In this document: one piece after another, positions 17,744-26,640 of the stretch | Layout: every line of letters starts with the position of its first letter | Numbering within the stretch: the first letter of the stretch is position 1 | DNA from: Chloroflexota bacterium | GTDB lineage: Bacteria > Chloroflexota > Anaerolineae > Promineifilales > Promineifilaceae | DNA length: 64,000 bases | Direction: 5' to 3' | Assembly: GCA_017993775.1 (NCBI GenBank) | Contig: JAGOMA010000002.1 | Span: 1 to 64,000, forward strand | Made by a program: the position numbers and the translations under genes | Notes under the pieces: generated by a model | What the model saw: only the letters and a program-made list of their open reading frames with translations | Databases searched by the model: none | Told to the model about the DNA's origin: nothing

Positions 17744-18841
17744 TTACAAAACATTGCGGCGAGCTATCTCCTTCCTGACCACAGGGGCAATTTTTGTGCC
17801 CAACAATTCAATCGCCCGCAGCACCTTTTCATGGGGCATCGTGCCTACACTTACTTGCAGCAAAAACCGCTGATGGTTGAATATCTCGTGCTGAAACAGA
17901 ATTTTCTCAATCACTTCATCGGGGCTGCCGATGAAATTGGCCCCGCGCAGGCTGCATGACCCGTCAAACTGCTGGCGGGTCATGGGCGGCCAGCCCCGCT
18001 CCCGACCGATTTTATTCATGGTCTGTTGAAAAATGGGAAACGCTTCGTCGCGGGCTTGCTGCGAGTTGTCGGCGATAAAGCCATGGGAATTGATGCTTAC
18101 GGGCATGTGGCCGGGTTGATGCCCGGCCTGCAGCGCTGTCCGGCGATAGAGCGACACCAAGGGCGCAAACTGCTCCGGCATTCCGCCAATGATGGCAATG
18201 GCTAATGGCAGCCCCAAAGTTGCGGCGCGTATCACCGATTCAGGTGTGCCGCCGACAGCCACCCAAACAGGCAGCGGGTCTTGTAACGGCCGTGGATAAA
18301 CTCCCTGATTGTCTAAAGATGCCCGGTGTTTGCCCGACCAACTGATACGTTCCGAGCGACGAATGTTTAGCAGCAGGCCCAGCTTTTCGGCAAACAGTGT
18401 GTTGTAATCGTGCAGGTCGTACCCAAATAGAGGAAAGGATTCGATAAACGAGCCGCGACCGGCCATGATTTCGGCACGGCCGTTCGACAACAAATCCAAC
18501 GTGGCAAAATCCTGAAACACACGCACCGGATCATCAGAACTGAGCACAGTAACGGCGCTGCTCAAACGAATGGCCTGGGTTCGTGCGGCGGCCGCCGCTA
18601 AAATCACGGCCGGCGCCGACGAAACAAAATCGGGCCGATGGTGTTCACCCAAGGCAAACACATCTAACCCAACCTGATCGGCCAATTCAATTTCCGCCAG
18701 CAAGTTGCGCAGTCGCTGCGCCGGGCTAATTTGCTGCCCTGTGTGCGGATCCGGCGTCAATTCGGCAAAAGAATAAATGCCAATTTCAAATTCGGGTGGG
18801 GTGGCTTGCGGTTGCGAGTCGTTTTCAGTTTGGGGCAACAT
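17744..18841 (-). CDS. LLM-class flavin-dependent oxidoreductase
   Basis: Bacterial luciferase-like monooxygenase (TIM barrel, FMN or F420). Evidence is the pattern [26 protein letters not shown] (about 58-72), [39 protein letters not shown] and [20 protein letters not shown], which track the family along its whole length (365 residues). The ATG at 18841 has ribosome-binding site AGGAG. Substrate unknown. Monocistronic; convergent with the CPBP gene. Confidence 0.93.
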   Translation of the reverse strand: MLPQTENDSQPQATPPEFEIGIYSFAELTPDPHTGQQISPAQRLRNLLAEIELADQVGLDVFALGEHHRPDFVSSAPAVILAAAAARTQAIRLSSAVTVLSSDDPVRVFQDFATLDLLSNGRAEIMAGRGSFIESFPLFGYDLHDYNTLFAEKLGLLLNIRRSERISWSGKHRASLDNQGVYPRPLQDPLPVWVAVGGTPESVIRAATLGLPLAIAIIGGMPEQFAPLVSLYRRTALQAGHQPGHMPVSINSHGFIADNSQQARDEAFPIFQQTMNKIGRERGWPPMTRQQFDGSCSLRGANFIGSPDEVIEKILFQHEIFNHQRFLLQVSVGTMPHEKVLRAIELLGTKIAPVVRKEIARRNVL

Positions 18842-19301
18842 ATGCGCTCCTGGATTATGCTGTTCAGGCGGAAATTTTTCAGGTCGTGTGTTCCGGTATT
18901 ACCATTCCCTGCATTCGTGGAAACCCGGGTGACGCCCTGCCTGATGGTGGGCAAAAAATTCAGACCGGTAAATGAGCTGCTAATCATTCCATAGGCGTTG
19001 TGGCAACCTTCACCCTCACGCTGAAAAGCAGATTTACCTGGCCAGTATGCCCCCTTATCGTTCTGGTTGCAATTTTTCACAGAAACAAATTGGCGACCAT
19101 TGCCCAATTTTGCCTCAATCTGTCGCCTCAACGTGCAAAATTCAGACCAAACCCCACATGATAACAAAGAGGGACTACCAAAAAGACCTAAATGAGTGAT
19201 AATAAGCACAATCATGTAAGCTGGCTCTTCTTGCAGAATTTATCCGAATTTATCAGTTCTTCATTCTTCATCAATCTGGCTGATCTATAAGGGGTGTTCC
19301 G
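18842..19301. other. Intergenic region with no recognised gene
   Basis: This 460-bp gap between two divergent genes shows no gene I can support, no ACGGCCGT and no clear repeat. Short open frames on the minus strand have no ribosome-binding site or family likeness. It presumably holds the promoters of both flanking genes. The sequence AAGGGGTG just before 19302 serves the next gene. Confidence 0.5.
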
Positions 19302-20612
19302 ATGGCAAGATTCAACCGCTCTCTGCTGTATCTTTTTATAATCATTGTCGGCCTATTCGTCATCGGTTGTACGCCATCTGGTTCAGAAGCAAATCCCAGC
19401 GCCAAAGAACCTGTGACGATTACATTTTATAAACGCGGCTATATCGCTGGCAGCGACGACGCCACCTCTTCAACCAACGCGCAGGCCGTCGCCGCATTCG
19501 AAAAATCTCACCCAAATATCAATGTCGAAATTATAGGTCTGCCCTGGAATGCAGATGGAGATGCGCAGCTTCTGGCCGCCCTGGAATCCGGCAAGAACAT
19601 TCATGTATTCAGCGCTCGGCCGGTAGACCTGATCAACCTTGCAAAAAATGAGAACATCTCGGACATCGCCCCATTCCTGACCAATGAGGACAAAACTGAT
19701 TTCTACGCCAATGCGCTGCAAGCGGCAACGATTGACGAAAAAATTGCGGCCTGGCCTATTTGGGTCGTTGTCTCTTCGGTTTTTGTGAACACGGATATTT
19801 TTGCTGAACGCGGCGTGCCTTTGCCCAGTCTTGACGATCCGTGGACATGGAATGAGTTTGTCGCTGCTGCCCAACAGTTAACTTATGTAAACAGTAGTGG
19901 TCAACAAATTTATGGCTTTACGGCCGCGTCAACCATCGGCGAAATTGGATATTACCCAATTGTCTATGCCGATGGCGGCCGAATCCTGAGTCCAGATGGC
20001 AAACGGTTTGTGCTGAATCAGCCGGAAGCCCTTTCTGGATTGCAGAAGGTAGCCGATTTGCGAAATGGTTATGGCGTAACGCCACCCGATTTTGGCGATG
20101 TTGGACAAACGACCACATGGGAACAATTCAAAAATGGCGAAGTGGCCATCCTGATGAGTACACCGGCTCTGATTGCAGAGCTGGAAAGCATCAATTTTCC
20201 GTTCGCCATTGTGCCGCCGCCGATGGGCGATTTGAATCAGGTGATTACTACCGGCGCATTTGGCATGTATGGCGTGTATCAGGCAGCAGATGAAGCCGAA
20301 TTGGCCGCGGCGCACGAATTTGCCAGATATATCACGGGCAGTCAGGTGGCGCTGGATGTACCGGGGTATCAGTTAGCGCCGAGTTTGCGTCGCAGCAATG
20401 AAAGCTACGCCACGACGCCCAGTCGGAAGATGGTTTCGCGGTTGGTTGAGTTTGGCATCTTTGAACCACCTGCCAATATTTCTGCCGAGGTGAGCAGCCT
20501 GTATGGCGCGGCACTACAGGCTGTTATTCTGGGCGAGAAAACCCCCAAAGAGGCAATGGATGAAATCGCGCCGTTGTATCAGGCAGAATTGGATGCTTCC
20601 TGGCAAAAGTAG
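19302..20612 (+). CDS. Solute-binding lipoprotein (extracellular family 1)
   Basis: Periplasmic-type binding protein of the sugar ABC-transporter class. Signal peptide with lipobox VIGC (lipid-modified Cys23), then TFYKRGY, AAFEKSHPNINVEI (about 64-77), DPWTWNEFVAAAQQLT and MSTPALIAELESI, all typical of the family. Length 436 is usual. No permease or ATPase genes are adjacent; instead a hybrid histidine kinase starts 6 bp downstream. This layout suggests that the protein delivers a ligand signal to the kinase rather than to a transporter. It contains no ACGGCCGT. Confidence 0.92.
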   Translation: MARFNRSLLYLFIIIVGLFVIGCTPSGSEANPSAKEPVTITFYKRGYIAGSDDATSSTNAQAVAAFEKSHPNINVEIIGLPWNADGDAQLLAALESGKNIHVFSARPVDLINLAKNENISDIAPFLTNEDKTDFYANALQAATIDEKIAAWPIWVVVSSVFVNTDIFAERGVPLPSLDDPWTWNEFVAAAQQLTYVNSSGQQIYGFTAASTIGEIGYYPIVYADGGRILSPDGKRFVLNQPEALSGLQKVADLRNGYGVTPPDFGDVGQTTTWEQFKNGEVAILMSTPALIAELESINFPFAIVPPPMGDLNQVITTGAFGMYGVYQAADEAELAAAHEFARYITGSQVALDVPGYQLAPSLRRSNESYATTPSRKMVSRLVEFGIFEPPANISAEVSSLYGAALQAVILGEKTPKEAMDEIAPLYQAELDASWQK

Positions 20613-20618
20613 CGATTG

Positions 20619-23300
20619 ATGCTCCACTCGCTGCGTGAATTGGGGTGGCAAATTTGGCAACGGCCGTTAGCCCGCTGGTTAACGCTGAGTTATCTGGGAA
20701 TGGGGTTTACGGCCGTTACGCTCGCCCTCACGTCCATATTCGTCGCCCACTTCACCAACAACACACTCTCCCATGCCACCACCCACCTCAACACCGCCCT
20801 CCTGAGCGCCCAAATTCGCTCCGAATGCCTGGTACTCACCGACATGGTACACCGCTACACCACCAACCCTACAGCCGAACCCAATGCCATCGTCCTAATC
20901 GCCATGCAGCAAAATAAATTAAACGCCTTGCTGCAAAAAACCAGTCTGGTGATCGATGATTCTGACATAGATGAAACCATCTTCATCGGCCAGGTGCGCC
21001 AAAATTTTAACGCGTTCAATGCGCAAGCCAGCCGCGTGCTGGAAACATTCCAAAGCGAAGGCGAACTAGGCCCCGCCACTGCAGAGCAAATAAGCATTCT
21101 GACCGAAAACTATCAGGTCACGTTACTCAATGCTATCCGTCAATTTGAGCAATACGAAACCCTTCAAGCCGAAGCCGTCAACCAGCAAACAAACCAGGTC
21201 ACAAGGACAACTTTTGCCGCCCTGACAACCATTACAGTCTTCGTACTAATCGGCACCCTGGTTATGACTCGGGGCGTGATGGCGCGTATTGTACGGCCGT
21301 TAACCAATCTGCACATGGGCGTAGAATCCATTCGCCAGGGACATTTAACCGCCCCCCTCCCCGTCAACAAGCCCGATGAAATCGGCGAGGTAGCCGGGGC
21401 AGTCAACAGCCTTTACACAGAACTCACCCAATACCAGCAGCACCTCCAACAACTGGTCGAAGCCCGCACCGCCGAATTGGCCGCCACCAATGAGGCGCTG
21501 CGCCACAGCGAAGACAACTTCCGCCAGATTTTCAATGCCACCCCCTTCCCCACATTACTCTCCAGAAAAAATGATGGCCAGGTATTGATGGCCAACCAGG
21601 CAATGGCCGACCACTTAGAACTACAAATCGAACAACTCATTGGCGCATCAACCGTCGAATTTTATTATTACCCCTCCGACCGACAGGCCATCCTGCACGA
21701 ACTGGAAACGCATGGCAAAGTTGTAGATCGCGTCCTGCAAATAAAAACTGTCACCAACGTGCGCCGGGTCTTGCTGCTCAACGTCCTGCCCATTTATCTC
21801 AACGGTGAACTGGCGTTACTGACCGGCGCAGTCGATATTACCGAACGCATTCGCGGCGAAGAGGATTTACAGCGGGCTAAAGAAGCCGCCGAAGCCGCCA
21901 ACAAAGCCAAAAGCCGTTTCTTGGCCAATATGAGCCACGAATTACGCACACCACTCAATTCTATATTGGGCTTTGCGCAAGTTATGCAGCGCAGCGCCAC
22001 CTTACCCCCCGAACATCACGAAAATCTGTCCATCATCAGCCACAGCGGCGATCATTTACTTTCACTCATCAACGACGTACTCGATCTGGCAAAAATCGAA
22101 TCAGGCAGCAGCACCCTGAACCCCATAGACTGCGATTTGCACCGTTTACTGGCCGATCTGACTGAAATGTTCCGCCTAAAAGCGGCCAGTAAAGGCTTAC
22201 CTCTGACCTTACAAATGAGCGATCAGTTACCGCGTTTTGTTCACGCTGACGAGATGAAACTGCGCCAAATCCTCATCAATTTGCTGAATAACGCCATCAA
22301 ATTCACAGAAACCGGGTTTATTTTGCTGCAAGTGGATGCGCTTCAAGTAATCGACGGTATCGCGCTTGTCCAATTTTGGGTTGAAGATTCGGGAGTTGGG
22401 ATTGCCGCTGAAGATCGCCCGCGATTGTTTGAAGCCTTTACCCAGACCGCAGCCGGTCAAAAAGCGCTGGAAGGCACCGGATTGGGCCTGACCATCAGCC
22501 ATCAATTTGTCGAATTGATGGGCGGGACGCTGCAAGTAAAAAGCGAAGTTGGGCAGGGGTCGACGTTCTTTTTTACCCTGAAAATGCCGGTTATTGGCGA
22601 ATTGGTTGAGGAACCGCCTCGAAGGCAGCCGCAAATTACCGCTTTGGCCGCCGATCAGCCGATTTACCGCATCCTGGTGGTAGACGATCAATGGGCCAAT
22701 CGACAACTGCTGGTGAAATTGCTAAAACCGCTCGGTTTTGAAGTGCGCGAAGCGCAAAATGGGCGGGAAGCGGTAACTACTTGGAGCCATTTTCTACCGC
22801 ACCTGACGCTGATGGACTTACGGATGCCGGTGATGGATGGGTATGAAGCAACCCAGCGCCTAAAGGAATTGGATCCGGCCACTAAAATCATTGCCCTGAC
22901 TGCAAGTTCTTTAACCCAAGACCGGTCAATGATTTTGGCGGCCGGTTGTGATGATTTTTTACTGAAACCGTTTGCGGCCGCCGCAGTGTTGGAGATGATA
23001 GGTCAGCAGATTGGGGCGCGCTTTATTTATGCTGAAGAGTCGGCAGTTGAGACACGGCCGTCTCCCCTTCTTACACCTCTAACCCCCGATGACTTTGCCA
23101 ACTTACCCGCAGAACTGCTGCTCAATCTGGAGCAAACGGCCGTGCGCATGAGCATCACCGAAGTCGCCGCACTTATCGACCAGGTCGCCACCCACAACAG
23201 CCGCCTGGCCGACGCCCTGCGCCGGCTGGCCAACGACTTCGAGTTCATGAAAATAGCTGCCCTGATACAAGAAAGCACCGAGAAACACACCGCCAACTAA
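20619..23300 (+). CDS. Hybrid sensor histidine kinase / response regulator
   Basis: Membrane sensor with 893 residues. Order: transmembrane helix (about 22-45), an extracytoplasmic helical domain of some 140 residues, second helix (about 195-220), HAMP linker (to 275), coiled coil, PAS (about 300-410), HisKA with the phospho-histidine in NMSHELRTPLNSILGF (about 442), HATPase (N-box LINLLNNAIKFTETG, G1 EDSGVGIA, G2 GTGLGLTIS), and receiver domain with phospho-aspartate in LMDLRMPVMDG and lysine in LLKPF. The last 70 residues are helical and could be a degenerate HPt; no clear HPt histidine motif is seen. The ATG at 20619 follows a TTG; the gene is 6 bp after the binding-lipoprotein gene. No separate output regulator is adjacent. 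Confidence 0.94.
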   Translation: MLHSLRELGWQIWQRPLARWLTLSYLGMGFTAVTLALTSIFVAHFTNNTLSHATTHLNTALLSAQIRSECLVLTDMVHRYTTNPTAEPNAIVLIAMQQNKLNALLQKTSLVIDDSDIDETIFIGQVRQNFNAFNAQASRVLETFQSEGELGPATAEQISILTENYQVTLLNAIRQFEQYETLQAEAVNQQTNQVTRTTFAALTTITVFVLIGTLVMTRGVMARIVRPLTNLHMGVESIRQGHLTAPLPVNKPDEIGEVAGAVNSLYTELTQYQQHLQQLVEARTAELAATNEALRHSEDNFRQIFNATPFPTLLSRKNDGQVLMANQAMADHLELQIEQLIGASTVEFYYYPSDRQAILHELETHGKVVDRVLQIKTVTNVRRVLLLNVLPIYLNGELALLTGAVDITERIRGEEDLQRAKEAAEAANKAKSRFLANMSHELRTPLNSILGFAQVMQRSATLPPEHHENLSIISHSGDHLLSLINDVLDLAKIESGSSTLNPIDCDLHRLLADLTEMFRLKAASKGLPLTLQMSDQLPRFVHADEMKLRQILINLLNNAIKFTETGFILLQVDALQVIDGIALVQFWVEDSGVGIAAEDRPRLFEAFTQTAAGQKALEGTGLGLTISHQFVELMGGTLQVKSEVGQGSTFFFTLKMPVIGELVEEPPRRQPQITALAADQPIYRILVVDDQWANRQLLVKLLKPLGFEVREAQNGREAVTTWSHFLPHLTLMDLRMPVMDGYEATQRLKELDPATKIIALTASSLTQDRSMILAAGCDDFLLKPFAAAAVLEMIGQQIGARFIYAEESAVETRPSPLLTPLTPDDFANLPAELLLNLEQTAVRMSITEVAALIDQVATHNSRLADALRRLANDFEFMKIAALIQESTEKHTAN

Positions 23301-23370
23301 AACCCCACGCCGAATAACCACCTCGCTTTCTCCCCAAGCCGAACACCCTTGCGACTCTTTCCACACCCGC

Positions 23371-23421
23371 TTGACACCAAACCACGCACTGTATATACTA
23401 CGTTTAGTTCGTACTAAACGT
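23371..23421 (+). promoter_or_regulatory. Consensus promoter overlapped by a 9-bp inverted-repeat operator
   Basis: TTGACA (23371-23376) and TATACT (23394-23399) are 17 bp apart, a near-perfect housekeeping promoter. Starting at the end of the -10 box, ACGTTTAGT (23400-23408) and ACTAAACGT (23413-23421) form a perfect inverted repeat with a 4-bp spacer, followed by a further half-site TTTAGT. A dimer bound here would cover the start of transcription. The gene downstream encodes a winged-helix repressor, so autoregulation is likely. Confidence 0.8.
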
Positions 23422-23440
23422 TTAGTTTTGGATGGTGTGC

Positions 23441-23977
23441 ATGACCGATGAAATTACCCAGGCTAGAGAACATTTTATTCAAGGCATGAGCCGGATCACC
23501 CATTTTTGGGGCTTTCCCAAGGCCATGGGAGCCATTTATGGGGCAATATACCTCTCGCCGCAATCCGTTTCGCTAGATGAACTGGTGGAATTGGTCGGCG
23601 TGAGCAAAGGAGCAGTCTCTACCAACGTGCGCCTGCTGGAACGGCTGGGCATGGTCCACCGGCAAGTGCAGGTCGGCGACCGGAAGGATTATTACCTGGC
23701 GGAAACCGATTTTTGGAAAGTAGCGCGCACGCTGCTGAAAGAGCGCGAACAAAACGAGTTTGGCCTGGCGCTGCGGACGGTGGGCGAAAGCCTGGACATG
23801 GTGGCCAGTTCAGAAGCGGATGGCCGCGACGCCGATTTAGCCGCCTTTTACCAGATGCGGCTCCAGGAGATGAAGGGCTTTTTTGATTCCCTGGACAGCC
23901 TGGTAGCCATGCTGATCACCCTGGACGAATTACGCTTAAACGCCCTGGCGCGATTTTTTAACAACATCAAGAAATAA
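23441..23977 (+). CDS. GbsR/MarR-type transcriptional regulator
   Basis: A 178-residue winged-helix protein. The N-terminal FIQGMSRITHFWGFPKAMGAIYGAIYLS is the typical GbsR-family opening, followed by the DNA-binding helices in SLDELVELVGVSKGAVSTNVRLLERLGMV and the wing VQVGDRKDYYLAE. GbsR proteins repress choline and osmolyte genes; here the target is more probably its own operon. The ATG at 23441 has GGATGG 5 bp upstream; the ATG at 23432 is an alternative. It is 14 bp before the NAD(P)-binding gene and behind a strong promoter with an inverted-repeat operator. Confidence 0.92.
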   Translation: MTDEITQAREHFIQGMSRITHFWGFPKAMGAIYGAIYLSPQSVSLDELVELVGVSKGAVSTNVRLLERLGMVHRQVQVGDRKDYYLAETDFWKVARTLLKEREQNEFGLALRTVGESLDMVASSEADGRDADLAAFYQMRLQEMKGFFDSLDSLVAMLITLDELRLNALARFFNNIKK

Positions 23978-23991
23978 ATGCGGAGGATATA

Positions 23992-24933
23992 ATGGCAGAA
24001 AAAACCATTCATGCGGTTACCGGCGCGTTTGGCTATTCCGGAAAATATATCGCACAGCGCCTGTTGACCGATGGGCGGCAAGTGATCACACTCACGAATT
24101 CTTCAAATCGGCCCAATCCGTTTGGCGAACAGGTGCAGGCGTTTCCTTTTCATTTTGCCGAGCCAGAAAAGCTAACGGCCGTCTTACAGAACGTTAAAGT
24201 CCTATACAACACCTACTGGGTCCGTTTTAACCACGATGAATTTGGGCACGAAACGGCCGTAACCAACACCCTCGCCCTCTTTCAAGCAGCTCAGGCCGCC
24301 GGCGTCGAACGCATCGTCCACGTCAGCATCACCAACCCATCCCTCGACTCACCACTGGAATACTTCAATGGCAAAGCCCAGCTGGAACAGGCGCTCATCA
24401 ATTCCGACATCTCTTACGCCATCCTGCGCCCCACCGTCCTGTTTGGCAAAGAAGACATCCTCATCAACAACATCGCCTGGATGCTGCGCCGCTTCCCGGT
24501 CTTTGGCGTGTTTGGTGATGGCGCCTACCGCGTCCAACCCATTTACGTTGACGATCTGGCCGAATTGGCCGTTGCCCAGGGACAAAGCCAGGCCAACGTC
24601 ATCATCGACGCCATTGGCCCAGAAACCTTTACCTACCGTGAATTGGTGTCCAACATCGGCGCCATCATCGGCAAAAAACGGCCGATTTTGCCCATCCCGG
24701 ACGCCCTCGGCTACACCGTCGGACAGATAGTCGGCCGTCTGGTTGATGATGTCCTCATCACCCGCGAAGAAATAGAAGGGCTGTCCGCCGATCTGCTGTA
24801 CACGCCCTCCCTCCCCGCTGGACACACCAAACTAACCGACTGGGCAACACGCCACGCCACCACGTTGGGCCTGAGCTACACAAGCGAATTAGCGCGCCGC
24901 CGTGACCGGCAGCAAGCGTACCAATCAAATTAA
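23992..24933 (+). CDS. NAD(P)-binding Rossmann protein (NmrA/complex-I-NDUFA9-like)
   Basis: Atypical short-chain dehydrogenase. N-terminal VTGAFGYSGKYIAQRLL is the dinucleotide-binding glycine motif; VERIVHVSITNPSLDSPLEY, YFNGKAQLEQALINS and YAILRPTVLFG follow the atypical SDR order, with the usual YxxxK changed to YFNGK. Ribosome-binding site GGAGG lies before the ATG. It is in an operon with the GbsR-like regulator, so its product or substrate may be sensed by that regulator. Enzyme activity unknown. Confidence 0.88.
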   Translation: MAEKTIHAVTGAFGYSGKYIAQRLLTDGRQVITLTNSSNRPNPFGEQVQAFPFHFAEPEKLTAVLQNVKVLYNTYWVRFNHDEFGHETAVTNTLALFQAAQAAGVERIVHVSITNPSLDSPLEYFNGKAQLEQALINSDISYAILRPTVLFGKEDILINNIAWMLRRFPVFGVFGDGAYRVQPIYVDDLAELAVAQGQSQANVIIDAIGPETFTYRELVSNIGAIIGKKRPILPIPDALGYTVGQIVGRLVDDVLITREEIEGLSADLLYTPSLPAGHTKLTDWATRHATTLGLSYTSELARRRDRQQAYQSN

Positions 24934-24966
24934 CACCTGCTGTAATTGTTCGGATTTCTCTGAAAA

Positions 24967-25024
24967 GACTCCAAGGGTTCAAGTTCCAAATTGCCCATCT
25001 TCTCAAAAACAAACCCTTGGGGTT
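24967..25024. repeat. Palindromic spacer repeat family CCCCAAGGGTT (copy 2)
   Basis: GACTCCAAGGGTTC and AAACCCTTGGGGTTC bracket a 30-bp AT-rich centre. Same family as 15816-15875 and 36386-36445. Confidence 0.75.
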
Positions 25025-25050
25025 CAGGCATCATTAACTTTTGAGTTTGC

Positions 25051-25083
25051 AGATTGGTCCAATCTCCCAGATTGGACCAATCT
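25051..25083. repeat. Paired palindromes AGATTGGWCCAATCT (copy 1)
   Basis: AGATTGGTCCAATCT (25051-25065) and AGATTGGACCAATCT (25069-25083) are two near-perfect 15-bp palindromes 3 bp apart. Other members are at 29564-29596, 32576-32590, 34516-34530 and, as a variant, 48192-48225. The rest of the 353-bp spacer (24934-25286) holds no gene that I can support. Confidence 0.85.
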
Positions 25084-25286
25084 TACCAGGTTAAAAACAT
25101 ACGGACCCTTGAGGTCTGCATAGTCAACGCCTATTTTCGATTTTTTGCGCGCCAGGGTGATGTTTAGCCGACATTCTGGCCGGTTTACTGCTGCGTCGTT
25201 CGCCATTTGCCGGTAAAATAGAAGGTGAAGTGCGCCACTAAACCCGTCATGCACCGTTGGTCATAAACCGGCGGAAGGAAACAATC

Positions 25287-26078
25287 ATGCCCCAAAAACC
25301 AGATGCCTACTATCGCCCCGAAACCTTACCTGAAGCGCTGCGACTGTTAAGCCAGCCCAATGCCCTGCCGCTGGCCGGCGGCGCCAACCTGTTGGCCGGC
25401 GACGCAACTGGCACGGTTGTCGATCTGCAAGCCTTAGGACTAAAACAGATCGAACTGACCGCCGACCGTCTGCGTTTAGGCGCTGTGCTGACGCTATCTG
25501 ACCTGGATGCCTGGTTGAAAAAACAGGCCGGCCCAGCAAGCCCATCTGCGCTGCTGCAAAAAACAATCCAGCAAGCCGGGCCAAACACCTACCGCCATGC
25601 GGCCACGATTGGCGGCAGCATTGCCAGCCGCTTGCCCGACAGCGAGCTTTTGGCCGCGCTGCTGGTTCTGGAGGCGACATTGGAATTGCAAATCCCGGAG
25701 CCAGCCGCCCTCTCGCTGGCCGATTATTTGGCGGCTGAGAAACGGCCGTCGTATCTCATCACCCACGTCGTCATCCCCTGGGGAAACGGCCGTTTCGCCA
25801 ACGAACGTGTCGCCAGAACCCCAGCCGATACGCCCATTGTCTCTGTCACCGCCTGGCAGCCGGAAAACAGCGCTCCGCATTTAGCCGCTACAGGCATTGG
25901 CCCGCGTCCCATGCGGCTGCTCCAGGCAGAAGCGGCATTGGCTGAAGGTGAATTGGAGACGGCCGTGCAAACTGCCCAGGCCACCTGCCAGCACTCAGGC
26001 GATTTCCGCGGCGACGCCACATATCGGGCACAGATGACCGCCGTGCTCACCCGCCGGGTTTTAAACGAACTTCAGTAG
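25287..26078 (+). CDS. FAD-binding subunit-like protein of the xanthine/CO dehydrogenase family
   Basis: Looks like the medium (FAD) subunit of molybdenum hydroxylases. The start AYYRPETLPEALRLL and the FAD-pyrophosphate motif PLAGGANLLAGD (about 34-45) are typical, as is the second FAD motif TYRHAATIGGSIASRLPDSEL (about 103-123). The C-terminal CO-dehydrogenase flavoprotein domain is present. The 264-residue length is near normal. No iron-sulfur (CoxS) or molybdenum (CoxL) subunit gene flanks it, which is unusual. Ribosome-binding site GGAAGGA precedes the ATG at 25287. It is followed directly by rnpB. Confidence 0.88.
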   Translation: MPQKPDAYYRPETLPEALRLLSQPNALPLAGGANLLAGDATGTVVDLQALGLKQIELTADRLRLGAVLTLSDLDAWLKKQAGPASPSALLQKTIQQAGPNTYRHAATIGGSIASRLPDSELLAALLVLEATLELQIPEPAALSLADYLAAEKRPSYLITHVVIPWGNGRFANERVARTPADTPIVSVTAWQPENSAPHLAATGIGPRPMRLLQAEAALAEGELETAVQTAQATCQHSGDFRGDATYRAQMTAVLTRRVLNELQ

Positions 26079-26105
26079 CCGGCACACGGCCGTTTCACCA
26101 GCGAT

Positions 26106-26134
26106 TTGCACCTTTCCTCACACCCGGTTACGAT
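26106..26134 (+). promoter_or_regulatory. Promoter of rnpB
   Basis: TTGCAC (26106-26111) and TACGAT (26129-26134) are 17 bp apart, with the RNA 5' end 7-8 nt downstream. Confidence 0.65.
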
Positions 26135-26141
26135 CATCAGA

Positions 26142-26558
26142 CCAAGTTGGCTGGGTGATCGCGGTCGAACGTTCGCAAGAGCGCCCGGCTGAGGAAAGTC
26201 CGCACTCCACAGGGCACGGCGCCGGCTAACAGCCGGGCGGGGCAACCCGACGGCAAGTGCAACAGAGAGGCATATTGCCAGCCAAACGGAAGACCGTTTG
26301 GCCGGTGAGGGTGAAACGGTGGTGTAAGAGACCACCGGCGGCGGCCGCAATGCCGCCGGCCAGGCAAACCCCGCCGGGAGCAAGACCAAGCAGGGCGAAG
26401 AGTCTCGTGGCAAGCCACGAGGCCCACGGCGCGGCCCGCGCCGTCCGACGTCCGGGTAGGTTGCACGAGGGCATTGGCAACAATGCTCCCAGATAGATGA
26501 TCACCAGCGCCCACGTCCGCGTGAGCGCCGACAGAATGCGGCTTATAGGCTGACTTGG
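26142..26558 (+). ncRNA. rnpB: RNase P RNA (bacterial class A)
   Basis: The catalytic RNA that matures tRNA 5' ends. Conserved core elements are present in order: GAGGAAAGTCCGCACTCC near the 5' side, ACAGAGAGG, GGTGAGGGTGAAACGGTGG, AAGACCAAGCAGGGCGA, and the 3' core ACAGAATGCGGCTTATAGG. Helix P1 is CCAAGTTGGC (26142-26151) with GCTGACTTGG (26549-26558), allowing wobble pairs, and fixes both ends. About 417 nt, a normal size. It contains no ACGGCCGT. Confidence 0.97.
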
Positions 26559-26572
26559 AAAACAATTTGCAG

Positions 26573-26623
26573 TGAACGAGGAATGGTGAACGGCAAAACT
26601 CTGCGTTCATCATTCCTCGTTCA
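26573..26623. repeat. Long hairpin after rnpB, possible terminator or repeat
   Basis: TGAACGAGGAATGGTGAACG (26573-26592) pairs with a 20-nt right arm (26604-26623) with one G-T wobble. There is no T-run of normal length, so it could be a processing hairpin or a copy of a short palindromic repeat between rnpB and the phosphatase gene. Confidence 0.6.
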
Positions 26624-26640
26624 TTATTATCAGAAGGAGT

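Noticed and set aside
25287..26078. A full CO or xanthine dehydrogenase operon
   Set aside because: Only the FAD subunit is present; the next feature is rnpB, and the preceding gene is unrelated.
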